Shown here one piece after another: positions 25,801-32,327 of a stretch of DNA of 32,327 nucleotides; the stretch's first letter is position 1; the number at the start of each line of letters is the position of its first letter. Source of the stretch: a bacterium (lineage in GTDB: Bacteria; Hydrogenedentota; Hydrogenedentia; Hydrogenedentiales; SLHB01). The stretch spans positions 1-32,327 of the forward strand of contig JAAEQP010000808.1 in assembly GCA_024231375.1 (NCBI GenBank), given 5' to 3'. The translations under genes were made by a program, and so were the position numbers. A model generated the notes under the pieces. The model worked only from the letters and a program-made list of their open reading frames with translations, ran no database searches and was not told where the DNA came from.

Positions 25801-26972
25801 CCGAATCGGAGCACTTGAAGCGCGAGGACCTCGACTCCGTGGCCGCAGTACACCCATTTGGTCTGCATCGGCGTGTCGAGGGTGTCGATGATGTCGGCCA
25901 CCTGGTAGTTGATGACCACGTCGTAGGCATGATCCTGCTGACGCGCCATCACCACGCCCGGGGCACTGCGGCGGCTCGCCAAAGCATCCTCCCGCACCTT
26001 GTCAATGAGGGACAGGAACGTCTCCCCGTCGTCAACACTCACCTGGAGGGGCAACGCGCCCACGAACATGCCGACCGTATCGCGGAATCGAGGGTCTTTG
26101 CGGTTGTGGTGCATGGAGCCGACCGACAGCCGGCAATTGCCGCTTACGCGATGCAGATAGGCGAACAGGACGGCCGCCAGGATGTTGAAGAGGGACGCAT
26201 GCCGCGTCTTGGCGGTCACGCGCGGGTCGTCGGCCAAACGCAGGAGCGCTTGCGCGCGATCCTCCCCGAGTTCGACCGCCAGCCGCGCGGTCTCCGTGGA
26301 GTCACGATCGGCTTCGCGCCCATAGAAAACCAGAGGAGGCAGCGGCTCATCGCCGCCGGATGTCGAGGGAACTTCATCCGCACGCTCTCTGGCCGCGCGC
26401 CGCTGGGAGCATTCGAACGCCGCGTAGTCGGCGTAGGAGGGGAACGCCGGCGCCGTGTCAAGACGCCCGTCGCGCGCCAGCGCGGCGAACGCGACAAGCC
26501 GATCGGCCAGGATGTCCATGGTCACGCCGTCGGTAATGAGATGGTGCTGTCCGATGAACCAGACGTACCGGTCGTCGCCGATCCGGGCAAGGGCCATGTT
26601 GAACAGTCGCTGCGCAAGATTGTACGGACGATGCACTTGCTCCAAGCCCCACGCTTCAAGGGCCGCGACAGGGTCGGACTCCGATGTGAAGTCCAGATGC
26701 TCTACAGTGTAGTCGATTGCGGGGAGAACAACGGGCTGCGGGACCCCGTCTTCCTCCCGGACCACCGTGCGGAACGCGTCGGCCCGTTGGACCATGGCGT
26801 CCAGAGCCTGCTCGAAGTGTGCCGGCGACATGTCGGGAGGCAGGAGCAGGAAGCTCCCCATGTTGTACATAGGAGCGTCCGGCCGAAGCTTCTGTGCAAA
26901 CCAGATTGCCAACTGGGCGCTGGTCAGGCCCGAGCGGGCGAATATGTCGTCAAGCGAGACAGGTTGACCCAA
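22824..26972 (-). CDS. Single-module nonribosomal peptide synthetase (C-A-T-TE)
   Basis: 1382 residues from a TTG start with AGGGGA 7 nt upstream; no better ATG is in frame. Condensation domain (about 10-450): LTSAQLAIWFAQKL, and the active-site HHLITDG (His143-His144, Asp148). Adenylation domain (about 465-960): YTSGSTGRPKG (from 613), NGYGPTETT, YRTGD, GRTDDQVKVHGHRIELGEIE and the Lys943 motif LTDNGKVDR. Reading the ten specificity positions by hand gives D-M-S-V-V-A-G-A-C-K; Asp at the first place means an alpha-amino acid, but I know no matching substrate. Thiolation domain: LGADSL with Ser1002. Thioesterase: GGWSFGG (Ser1139), Asp1166 and His1334 complete a triad. A lone module starting with a C domain suggests the donor is an acyl or aminoacyl group loaded by another protein. 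Cytoplasmic. It is followed by its PPTase gene. Confidence 0.93.
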   Translation of the reverse strand: MGQPVSLDDIFARSGLTSAQLAIWFAQKLRPDAPMYNMGSFLLLPPDMSPAHFEQALDAMVQRADAFRTVVREEDGVPQPVVLPAIDYTVEHLDFTSESDPVAALEAWGLEQVHRPYNLAQRLFNMALARIGDDRYVWFIGQHHLITDGVTMDILADRLVAFAALARDGRLDTAPAFPSYADYAAFECSQRRAARERADEVPSTSGGDEPLPPLVFYGREADRDSTETARLAVELGEDRAQALLRLADDPRVTAKTRHASLFNILAAVLFAYLHRVSGNCRLSVGSMHHNRKDPRFRDTVGMFVGALPLQVSVDDGETFLSLIDKVREDALASRRSAPGVVMARQQDHAYDVVINYQVADIIDTLDTPMQTKWVYCGHGVEVLALQVLRFGQANRFRLLLDFGCDVFPETQRPRARDHFLTLLDAALADPANLVAEAPIMPAAERALTLDEWNRTEAPYPDRTTVSDLIARQAERRPDAVAVSCDGVSLTYRELDARANQLAHYLQGLGVKPEGITAICVEKSVEMVTTTLATLKAGGAYLPLDPAYPPDRLAYMLEDSGARVLLTMSHLADRFPDTGAETVCIDTDWDRIEQMRPDAVEDGPTPGSLAYMIYTSGSTGRPKGALIEHRGLCNMMKALIHGFAISEDSVVLQFASFSFDMSVSDIFTALGAGARLCVVPQETVSSLSDLKRLMKEEEATVVVLPPAMLRLLDPDEFPSVRTVVSAGERCPVDVANRWLGRCRFLNGYGPTETTACATLAHCTEHLDEAPPIGRPIANVRTYVLDANGQPTPIGVPGEMYIGGAGVGRGYLNQPELTAERFLPDPFAATPGARMYRTGDLVRYRDSGVIEFLGRTDDQVKVHGHRIELGEIETALDLHPGVKASAVVPRRDNGHHRLVGYIVADSDGDLSPEALRGHLYDRLPTHMVPRQFVFIDALPLTDNGKVDREALPEPESNGNGTGADSRDAHPRTFTEERLATIWRDVLRIDALGVHDSVFDLGADSLAVIQAVDMARHAGLSLDPRDVYHWPTVAGLAAAVDGARTADVHLVPGGAEYPAVVPIKPSGTKPALFCIAPLGGVTFPYYNLLPHFDEDRPLYALQDPGLEDGVPSPESMNELAVYYIEAMRSIQPEGPYLIGGWSFGGLVAFEMACQLEAAGHEVALLALMDTGSVSQNRKANGWLREYSDALKMTAMITFWVFRHGGPYIRDGVYLLLSPFRKKKAGSGPRPSFGEYIRWAWLDVLQRFFLKEAGVAQALPKDSELLKVRQPTIRKIINVSTANAKALRRYVPQQYDGKVTLFKAKNQPIKTRVTSDATMGWGELTSQPVDIRPIDGNHVVIFREPYIRSFAEALRTCVDEISAPSDEAETTGVHEDGAALSRAVPD

Positions 26973-27375
26973 TTGTCCATCCCCTACGCATGGGTAACGC
27001 GGCGTCCTCTATGTATACCTCGCCATGGGTGTCGTCGTGACTGCCACAGACTGGCGCAACGGCTTCGACAAGACCCGGGCGCGGGCGCGTCGCATGAATC
27101 TCGGTCCATCCGGCGGGTGTCGCGCGGGTCGTACTCCGGCCATCGCGCGTTCGATAGGCCGGTTAGTGCAACCATGAGCCGCGAAACCACTTACACGGCT
27201 GCCCGACCCCCTCCGGGACGTCAGAACAGAGTAGCATGGGGGGGGGGAGCAATACAAGCAATCCACGGGGCCGCTCGCGACAGCCGAGCGCGCAAGGTGT
27301 CGGGAAAGGAGGTGGTGTCGCGGAGAAGCTGTTCCGGGACCATCGACACCGGCCCCGGAACAGCCTGTGACATGC
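26973..27375. other. Gene-free stretch upstream of the NRPS, with a G10 tract
   Basis: 403 bp without a supported gene. It holds the leader of the NRPS gene, with a possible -10 TATACA on the minus strand at 27012-27017 but no convincing -35. It also holds an uninterrupted run of ten G at 27238-27247 and a hairpin at 27329-27363. Confidence 0.5.
27329..27363 (-). terminator. Hairpin just after the prepilin-like gene
   Basis: CTGTTCCGGG (27329-27338) and CCCGGAACAG (27354-27363) form a perfect 10-bp stem with a 15-nt loop, 12 bp past the stop codon of the minus-strand prepilin-like gene. No T-run follows on that strand, so it is either a Rho-aided end or an mRNA 3' stabiliser. Confidence 0.55.
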
Positions 27376-28287
27376 CTAGATGCCGTCGAAGGCCCGCTCG
27401 TACCGCCCAATCACGCGAGGCCCCTCTTCCGTGACCATCCAAGGGCTGTCCGAGGGGTAGTGGGCCCAAGCCACATGGCCGTCGAAGTACAGTACGTTCA
27501 TGCCCGCCGGCACGTGACAGGATCCTCTGACCTGCGGCGTCAAGTGATCCCACATGACGGGCACTTCACTCTGGGCCACCGAGGTGGCGGCCGCGTTGTT
27601 GATGTCGGAGATGAGAAAACGCTCAACGCCTTCCCGAAGCCGGTACATCGTGTCGCCCCCGCCCGTCTGCGTGCCTGAGTAGGCGGCCGACGTGACATAG
27701 TCCTTCAACGAGGCCACGCCGTCGGTGGCCACGTTGTCGCTGGCCAACTCACCGAAGGGCGTGCCCACGTAATCGCTCTCTTCGAAGCGCCCGCCCGGGC
27801 CCGTGCCGAGGGTGCCGCTCTTGGGTCCCAGAATATTGACGGTGTCCATGATGAGCCAGCCGGTGTAGTTGTAGGGTGCCTTCACCAGTTCCTGGGGTTC
27901 AATGATGCCGTTGCCGTTGCCTTTGGACCGTTTGCTGGTGTCGTAGCGGTCAAGCGGCGCCGACGGCCACGACGGACACCAAAGTGCCTCGAGGTCCGTG
28001 AGGTACTCGGGGTACACCGAGGGGCCATCGAAGATCATCGTGTCGGAGAGGTTGCCTTTGATGTTCCAGAGCATACGCGGTGGGAAATACCCCTGGCGCT
28101 CGTTGGCGTACATCTTGAACACCAGCCCCATCTGCTTGAGGCAGTTCTGGCACGACGCGCGCCGTGCCGCCTCGCGTGCCCGTGAGAGGGCCGGCAGCAG
28201 GATGGCCGCCAGGATGCCGATGATGGCGATCACTACCAGAAGCTCGATGAGGGTGAATCCGTGTCGTCCACGCATACTGCTACGCAC
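27376..28287 (-). CDS. Prepilin-like protein of the H-x-DG type
   Basis: 303 residues from a GTG at 28287, chosen because AGGAG lies 7 nt upstream; an ATG at 28275, four codons on, is badly spaced. After a short basic leader, the prepilin peptidase site is [20 protein letters not shown], then [20 protein letters not shown], typical of the large prepilin-like families of PVC bacteria. The body is a long variable beta-rich region, and the C-terminus carries [17 protein letters not shown], a His-x10-Asp-Gly signature. Established knowledge: these proteins are thought to be pseudopilins of type II secretion-like machines, often in many copies per genome; their role is unsettled. A possible promoter is at 28332-28362. 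Oriented away from the second prepilin-like gene. Confidence 0.87.
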   Translation of the reverse strand: MRSSMRGRHGFTLIELLVVIAIIGILAAILLPALSRAREAARRASCQNCLKQMGLVFKMYANERQGYFPPRMLWNIKGNLSDTMIFDGPSVYPEYLTDLEALWCPSWPSAPLDRYDTSKRSKGNGNGIIEPQELVKAPYNYTGWLIMDTVNILGPKSGTLGTGPGGRFEESDYVGTPFGELASDNVATDGVASLKDYVTSAAYSGTQTGGGDTMYRLREGVERFLISDINNAAATSVAQSEVPVMWDHLTPQVRGSCHVPAGMNVLYFDGHVAWAHYPSDSPWMVTEEGPRVIGRYERAFDGI

Positions 28288-28331
28288 TTTCTCTCTCCTT
28301 GCATTCCGAGCATACCCAAACCAATATGTCG

Positions 28332-28362
28332 AGCATAGCACAGGCCCACACCTTAACGCCAA
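28332..28362 (-). promoter_or_regulatory. Possible promoter for the minus-strand prepilin-like gene
   Basis: Minus strand: -35-like TTGGCG (28357-28362), 19-bp spacer, -10 TATGCT (28332-28337) with a TGC extension. The spacing is longer than ideal. Confidence 0.4.
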
Positions 28363-28417
28363 GTGTCTCGCGGCGACGATTTTTGTCACGAATACACGGT
28401 TCTGAACGGAAAACCAC

Positions 28418-28446
28418 TTGCGGTAGAATGCAGATAACGGTATGGT
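28418..28446 (+). promoter_or_regulatory. Possible promoter for the plus-strand prepilin-like gene
   Basis: -35 TTGCGG (28418-28423), 17-bp spacer, -10-like TATGGT (28441-28446). The -35 equals that of the DUF4838 gene. The leader would be about 110 nt. Confidence 0.35.
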
Positions 28447-28559
28447 ATAGGTAGACTTGCTACATATGGTCCCGGTTTGGCGCGGCCCTTGCTCCCCACA
28501 GGGCGGTTGGCTGTGTCCGAACACTTCGTCCGACGGGGCGGTCGTGGAGGACGATTGCG

Positions 28560-29045
28560 ATGAAGAAGAACGCAGGGTTCACGATGGTTGAGTTGATGAT
28601 TGTGATGGAGATCATCGTGATCATTGCCGCCTTGGCGATCCCGCAGATCATGCGGGCCGTCATGAGCGCCAACGAGAACTCCGCCTCCGGCTCGCTCCGC
28701 AACGTGGCGGTCGGCCAGGCTTCCTTCAAGACCGCCGGCTTCGCCGATGTCGACGGCGACGGCGAGGGAGACTACGGAACCCTCGATCAACTCGCCAACC
28801 CCGACGCGTCCGGTGTGACGCCCCCCTTCATCGACAGACACATCGCCAGCGGCCTCAAGAGCGGGTATGTGTTCGTAATGACGGTAATGACCGGCGGCCC
28901 GGGGGCGCCCCCCGCGTTTCAGTGTTACGGCGTTCCCGCCAAGCCCGGTCGAACCGGGTTCAAAATGTACTATGTGGACGATTCCAACGTGATCCGGGTC
29001 ACCACTGACGGGACACTTCCCGGTCCCGAATCCCCGGCTGTGTAG
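28560..29045 (+). CDS. Type IV pilin / type II secretion pseudopilin-like protein
   Basis: 161 residues, ATG with GGAGG 9 nt upstream. A six-residue basic leader (MKKNAG) and then [20 protein letters not shown], the N-methylated pilin helix with Glu at position +5 after cleavage. After the helix comes [32 protein letters not shown], a pattern seen in pseudopilins of PVC-group bacteria, with an Asp-rich turn (DVDGDGEGD) that could bind calcium as in GspG-type pseudopilins. The rest is a small beta domain. Exported through the prepilin pathway to the inner membrane/periplasm. It is divergent from the other prepilin-like gene; no assembly ATPase, secretin or peptidase is in the window. Confidence 0.85.
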   Translation: MKKNAGFTMVELMIVMEIIVIIAALAIPQIMRAVMSANENSASGSLRNVAVGQASFKTAGFADVDGDGEGDYGTLDQLANPDASGVTPPFIDRHIASGLKSGYVFVMTVMTGGPGAPPAFQCYGVPAKPGRTGFKMYYVDDSNVIRVTTDGTLPGPESPAV

Positions 29046-29130
29046 ATCCGTTCTCGGCCCCAGCCCCTCTCCCCTTCCACGCCATGTGATCGGTATGCCT
29101 CCCGGCATTCATATGCAGAGGGGCGCGACG

Positions 29131-29139
29131 TGCTACAAT
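29131..29139 (+). promoter_or_regulatory. Extended -10 box for the DUF58 gene
   Basis: TGC-TACAAT, with no clear -35. It is 32 bp upstream of the ATG at 29172 and matches the box ahead of the FHA-kinase gene. Confidence 0.5.
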
Positions 29140-29171
29140 CGCCCCGGTACCGATTCGAGAGGCGGTCGATC

Positions 29172-30464
29172 ATGACGGGGAACAGGTGGTGGTTTGTGTT
29201 GGGAGGGGCGGCGCTCGCCGTGGCGCTGCTGGCGCAGAGTGCCTTCATGGCGTTTGCCATCTACGCCTTTCTCCTGCTCATCGCCATCGCCAACCTGTCG
29301 TCCCGGGCTTGGCTGACGGGTCTGGATTGCGAGCGTACCGTCACCAAGACCACGGTACAGCAGGGCGAAGAGACCGAGGTCGAAGTCACCGTGACCAACC
29401 GCCGGGGATGGCCCATCCCGTGGATCTTCGTCGAGGACATGGTACCGCCCGGGTTCACGGTGGCCGGTGACCGCGTCCAGCTCGCCGTATTGATGCCAGG
29501 CAGGTCGGTGAACCTCAAGTACCGGCTCCTGTGCTCCCAGCGGGGCTACCACCGCGTCGGACCGCTCATGATGGAGTCGGGCGACCTCTTTGGCCTCCAG
29601 AAACGCTTCCGCACGGGCGAACGACAGGAGTACATTTCCGTCCTGCCCGCCGTCGCCTACATCGACACCTTCAACGTCGCCGCCCGGCGGCCCCAGGGAC
29701 CGGTCCGCATCTCCAACCGCGTGTACGAAGATCCCACCCGCATCGCCGGGCTGCGCGAGTACGTGCCGGGCGACCCGATGAGCCGCATCCACTGGAAAGC
29801 ATCGGCGCGCACCGGCGAACTGTTCACCAAACAGGTGGAAGCGTCCAGCGTGTTGGGCGCGACGCTGGTGTTGGACCTGTTCGAGCCGCTGTATCAGGGC
29901 GACGACGCCGAGAACCGCATGGAACTGGCCATCACCACCACGGCCTCCATCGCGTATCTACTGCAAATGTCGGGAGAGCAGTTGGGCCTCGTAACCAATG
30001 CACGCGACGCGGCCGAAGTCGCCAAGTACGAGGTGGCGGCCACGCAAGCCTTGTCGCGCGACGAAGCGGAAGAGGGGGTAGAAGGCGAAGATTCGTCGGA
30101 CCGGCTGAATCCCTTGACCGTGCCCACGGCGCGAACGCCCGTGCAGGCCCGCAACATCATCGAAAACCTGGCCCGCGTGTTGCCCACGGACGGCCTGGAC
30201 GCCAGCAGCCTTATCCTCGCTGAATACAACAGCCTTCCACGTGACGCCTCCCTCTTGCCGGTGGTGCCCCAGGTGACGGAAGACTTGGCGCTCACCCTGG
30301 CGTCCATGAAACTGGCGGGGTTCTCGGTATCCGTGTTTCTCATCGATAACAACGACAACTACGAAACGGCGGCAGGGCTTCTGGCCCCGCACGCAATCCA
30401 CGTGTTTCACATCCAAGACGAACGGCATCTTCATGAAATTTCGCCCGCAAGAATCGGACACTAA
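29172..30464 (+). CDS. DUF58 domain protein
   Basis: 430 residues, ATG with GAGAGG 9 nt upstream. Two N-terminal membrane spans (about 6-42) are followed by a beta-sandwich like part (VEVTVTNRRGWPIPWIFVED, VPPGFTV) and then the DUF58 signature REYVPGDPMSRIHWKASAR at 195-213, with GELFTKQVEASSVLGATLVL after it. The C-terminal part is a degenerate von Willebrand A-like fold without a full MIDAS (the DxSxS place reads LDLFEP). Established knowledge: DUF58 genes usually sit beside a MoxR ATPase and a transglutaminase-like membrane protein. Here no MoxR gene is in the window, though it could lie elsewhere. The stop overlaps the next gene by 32 bp, so the two are translationally linked. Confidence 0.88.
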   Translation: MTGNRWWFVLGGAALAVALLAQSAFMAFAIYAFLLLIAIANLSSRAWLTGLDCERTVTKTTVQQGEETEVEVTVTNRRGWPIPWIFVEDMVPPGFTVAGDRVQLAVLMPGRSVNLKYRLLCSQRGYHRVGPLMMESGDLFGLQKRFRTGERQEYISVLPAVAYIDTFNVAARRPQGPVRISNRVYEDPTRIAGLREYVPGDPMSRIHWKASARTGELFTKQVEASSVLGATLVLDLFEPLYQGDDAENRMELAITTTASIAYLLQMSGEQLGLVTNARDAAEVAKYEVAATQALSRDEAEEGVEGEDSSDRLNPLTVPTARTPVQARNIIENLARVLPTDGLDASSLILAEYNSLPRDASLLPVVPQVTEDLALTLASMKLAGFSVSVFLIDNNDNYETAAGLLAPHAIHVFHIQDERHLHEISPARIGH

Positions 30465-32190
30465 TTCGCGTCCGGTACAACCGGAAGGCCCCACCGACTT
30501 CGAGTCGTTGATGGCCAAGCCGGACAACGATGCCTTGCAGGCGTCGGTGATCGCGCAGAAGGAGTTGGAGCAGAAGACCGAAACACCGACGGACTACGAG
30601 TCGCTCACCAAAGGCTGGAAGCCGGGTGTGAAGCGGTTGCAGAGGCGGTCGCCGACCGACTGGCTCATCGCATTCCTCGCGCCCTTCCTTATCTTCCTCA
30701 TGGTGCTGGCCATCATCATGTTCCTCCTCGACGTGCGGTACGTGTACACCGAGGTGCATGACAGGAATTTGCGCTTCGTAGCGCTGTGTTTCGTCACTGG
30801 GATTGTCGCGTTGAACCGCGTCATCGCCCGTGACGGCAAAGACGAATCCGTGCTCTACATCATCGGCCTCGGCGGCGCCATCGCCCTGTACACCGTAGCC
30901 ACCACCGGCGCGTACGACGTGGGATCGGTCGCGCGGGGGTTCCTCAACAACCCCAAGGTGGCATTGGCCTTCAACATGTCCATCGTCATCTTCATCTGGT
31001 GGGTCACCAACCGCCTCATGCACGAATGCTGCGTCGACGAAAATCCCCAAGCCGGCGACATGGGCATCCTGACCGGCACCGCCCGGCGGCTGCGCGACGT
31101 TATGCACCGTGCCCCCAAGGCGAAGAAACAGCCCGAGATGACCATGAAGGCCTACGACCCCACCGAGGCCCACAAACCAAAGAAGAAGGTGAAGAAACCA
31201 CCCCTGGCCGCTGTCCAACGATTGCCCAAACGGCATCCCGGTATCTCCATCTTCTACTTCTCCGCGCCCGTCATGATCATCTTCGCCCTCGGCGTGCGCG
31301 TCGTGCCCCACGGCGGCCGGTGGATAATGCTCATGGCCTACATCTATGTCGTGTCCTACACCCTGTCGGCATTGACGCTCCTCATGCTGACAAGCCTCGG
31401 CCAGTTGCGCGAGTACTTCCGCGCGCGACGCGTCACCATTCCCAGCGGACTGGGGCCGTTCTGGCTGACCTTGGGTCTCATCATGGTGGCTATGGTCATC
31501 TTCGGCGCGGCGGCTTTGCCCAACCCGAGCCTGCCCCCTCTTGCCCACATCGAGTCCCACGAGATCGATTTCTGGACACGCACCTCCACGTTCCAACCCA
31601 TCGAGGTCGTCGTGACCGAGGAACAGGTCGAGGTGCAATCGCAGGTCATCAAGTGGATTGGACGCGGCGTGCTGGCGTGTCTGGGCGTGTTCGCGCTATA
31701 CGGAGCCGCCAAGGCCGTAGGCGCCGCCGCATTGGCCGCCGCCAAACGGCGCGACCTGTTCCCGCCCTTCGTGACAAGGGTCCTGCAATGGCTGGATCGG
31801 CTCCTCCAACGCATCACCCGGTTGCCCGCCCTACCCAAGTTCAAACGCAGACGCCGCATGGACCGGGCCATGTCCGAATCCGTGAAGTACTCCAATCCCT
31901 TGTCCACCGCGCCCGACATGCCCATGGCCGACCAGGTCGAACACGCCTACAACGCCCTTTGTGCATTGGCCCACGACTACGGCGTACCACGCCGTCCCGA
32001 CCAGACCCCCTACGAATTCATGGAAGCCTTTCCCGAAGAACTTGTCACCTTACGCGACGAAGCCGAAGAACTCACCGGTCTCTACGTGGCTACCGCCTAT
32101 GCCGCCCGCACCCCCGGCGCCCGCGTCGAAGACCGCCTCCGCAAATTCTGGCACATCTACGACCGCGCCCGAAACCGCATTCTGCGGTAG
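30433..32190 (+). CDS. Multi-span membrane protein with C-terminal DUF4129-like domain
   Basis: 585 residues, ATG inside the end of the DUF58 gene. The N-terminal cytoplasmic part holds a duplicated motif, PTDFESL (20-26) and PTDYESL (52-58), then SPTDWL at the first span. About eight membrane spans follow, for example WLIAFLAPFLIFLMVLAIIM, VLYIIGLGGAIALYTVAT, VALAFNMSIVIFIWWVTN, ISIFYFSAPVMIIFALGV and GPFWLTLGLIMVAMVIFGAA. A large periplasmic-type loop lies before the last span, then a C-terminal helical part, HAYNALCALAHDYGVPRRPD, QTPYEFMEAFP, EELTGLYVATAYA, which looks like DUF4129. The Cys-His-Asp transglutaminase core usually found between spans and DUF4129 in TgpA-like proteins is not visible. 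Inference: a partner of the DUF58 protein in envelope or peptide-crosslink related work. Confidence 0.8.
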   Translation: MKFRPQESDTNSRPVQPEGPTDFESLMAKPDNDALQASVIAQKELEQKTETPTDYESLTKGWKPGVKRLQRRSPTDWLIAFLAPFLIFLMVLAIIMFLLDVRYVYTEVHDRNLRFVALCFVTGIVALNRVIARDGKDESVLYIIGLGGAIALYTVATTGAYDVGSVARGFLNNPKVALAFNMSIVIFIWWVTNRLMHECCVDENPQAGDMGILTGTARRLRDVMHRAPKAKKQPEMTMKAYDPTEAHKPKKKVKKPPLAAVQRLPKRHPGISIFYFSAPVMIIFALGVRVVPHGGRWIMLMAYIYVVSYTLSALTLLMLTSLGQLREYFRARRVTIPSGLGPFWLTLGLIMVAMVIFGAAALPNPSLPPLAHIESHEIDFWTRTSTFQPIEVVVTEEQVEVQSQVIKWIGRGVLACLGVFALYGAAKAVGAAALAAAKRRDLFPPFVTRVLQWLDRLLQRITRLPALPKFKRRRRMDRAMSESVKYSNPLSTAPDMPMADQVEHAYNALCALAHDYGVPRRPDQTPYEFMEAFPEELVTLRDEAEELTGLYVATAYAARTPGARVEDRLRKFWHIYDRARNRILR

Positions 32191-32216
32191 GGGCGCGGAA
32201 AGGCATTGGAGGTCCC

Positions 32217-32309
32217 ATCGCCCCTACAGGGCTCTCCGATTGGGGCGATCCTATCCCGGGGTTTCGCTTCGCTCCACCCCGGGCTGTTATGTGCGGTCCT
32301 TTCAGGACC
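32217..32309. repeat. Cluster of three hairpins at the right edge
   Basis: ATCGCCCC / GGGGCGAT (32217-32224 and 32242-32249, 8-bp stem), CCCGGGGT / ACCCCGGG (32255-32262 and 32276-32283, 8-bp stem, 13-nt loop) and GGTCCT-TTC-AGGACC (32295-32309, 6-bp stem, 3-nt loop). They follow the DUF4129-like stop by 27 bp. The middle one, with loop TTCGCTTCGCTCC, resembles a dispersed repeat seen in environmental PVC-type genomes. They may end transcription or be REP-like elements. Confidence 0.6.
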
Positions 32310-32327
32310 CCAGGCCGCGTATCGACC

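Noticed and set aside
26984..27410. Minus-strand open frames in the gap ahead of the NRPS
   Set aside because: Arg-rich frames without a ribosome binding site or similarity; they run over the hairpin and the G10 tract.
25719..27434. Open frame of 571 codons on the plus strand opposite the NRPS
   Set aside because: It lies antisense to a gene with all NRPS motifs, has no recognisable domain and arises from the high-GC codon pattern of the other strand.
30340..31638. Open frame of 432 codons opposite the DUF4129-type gene
   Set aside because: His/Asp/Gly-rich shadow of membrane-span codons read backwards.

Overview
The window looks like a chromosomal piece of a GC-rich, probably Gram-negative bacterium from the PVC/FCB-type lineages (Planctomycetota, Lentisphaerota or Hydrogenedentota). 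This is inferred from gene content, not from a marker gene: prepilin-like proteins of the [19 protein letters not shown] type ending in an H-x10-DG signature, a DUF4838 glycan protein, a DUF608/GH116-type glycosidase, a sulfatase-like lipoprotein, an FHA-kinase, and proteins that begin with a small zinc ribbon followed by a coiled coil. No rRNA, tRNA, phage, plasmid or CRISPR was seen. Most genes have good Shine-Dalgarno sites, and GTG and TTG starts are used several times.

Layout. (1) 1-8.5 kb: a sulfatase-like lipoprotein gene on the minus strand diverges from a plus-strand run made of a Tat-exported FAD oxidoreductase, a membrane NapH/NapG-like polyferredoxin fusion (the two overlap by 4 bp), a metallophosphoesterase and a GH116-like glycosidase. 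A TTGACA-17-GATACT promoter lies ahead of the run. (2) 8.5-13.0 kb: a minus-strand malate/L-lactate dehydrogenase family gene, then a large DUF4838 lipoprotein. Both sides of the DUF4838 gene carry degenerate copies of one palindromic repeat family, one copy with perfect 11-bp terminal inverted repeats. (3) 13.0-14.7 kb: a small membrane protein and a cohesin-like surface protein with a C-terminal anchor. (4) 14.7-22.0 kb: a signalling and envelope block. On the minus strand are an HDOD protein, two zinc-ribbon proteins and a GT4 glycosyltransferase. On the plus strand are an FHA/zinc-ribbon/Ser-Thr kinase and a cytoplasmic right-handed beta-helix protein. (5) 22.0-27.0 kb: a two-gene biosynthetic unit of a Sfp-type phosphopantetheinyl transferase and a single-module NRPS (C-A-T-TE). 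(6) 27.4-29.0 kb: two divergently oriented prepilin-like genes. (7) 29.1-32.2 kb: a DUF58 protein overlapping a multi-TM DUF4129-type protein, followed by a cluster of hairpins at the right edge.

How the parts may work together (inference). The first 13 kb reads as uptake and breakdown of decorated glycans or glycosides, with a periplasmic flavoenzyme wired to the quinone pool through the polyferredoxin. The middle block reads as regulation built on phospho-Thr recognition, kinase activity and zinc-ribbon scaffolds. The NRPS-PPTase pair would make and release a small N-acylated amino acid or dipeptide-like product. The strongest candidates for something undescribed are the flavoprotein/polyferredoxin pair, the FHA-kinase/beta-helix pair with its zinc-ribbon neighbours, and the minimal NRPS. 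Several promoters share an extended -10 box of the form TG-N-TA-N-N-AT or TG-N-TATGAT, which looks like a house style of this genome.
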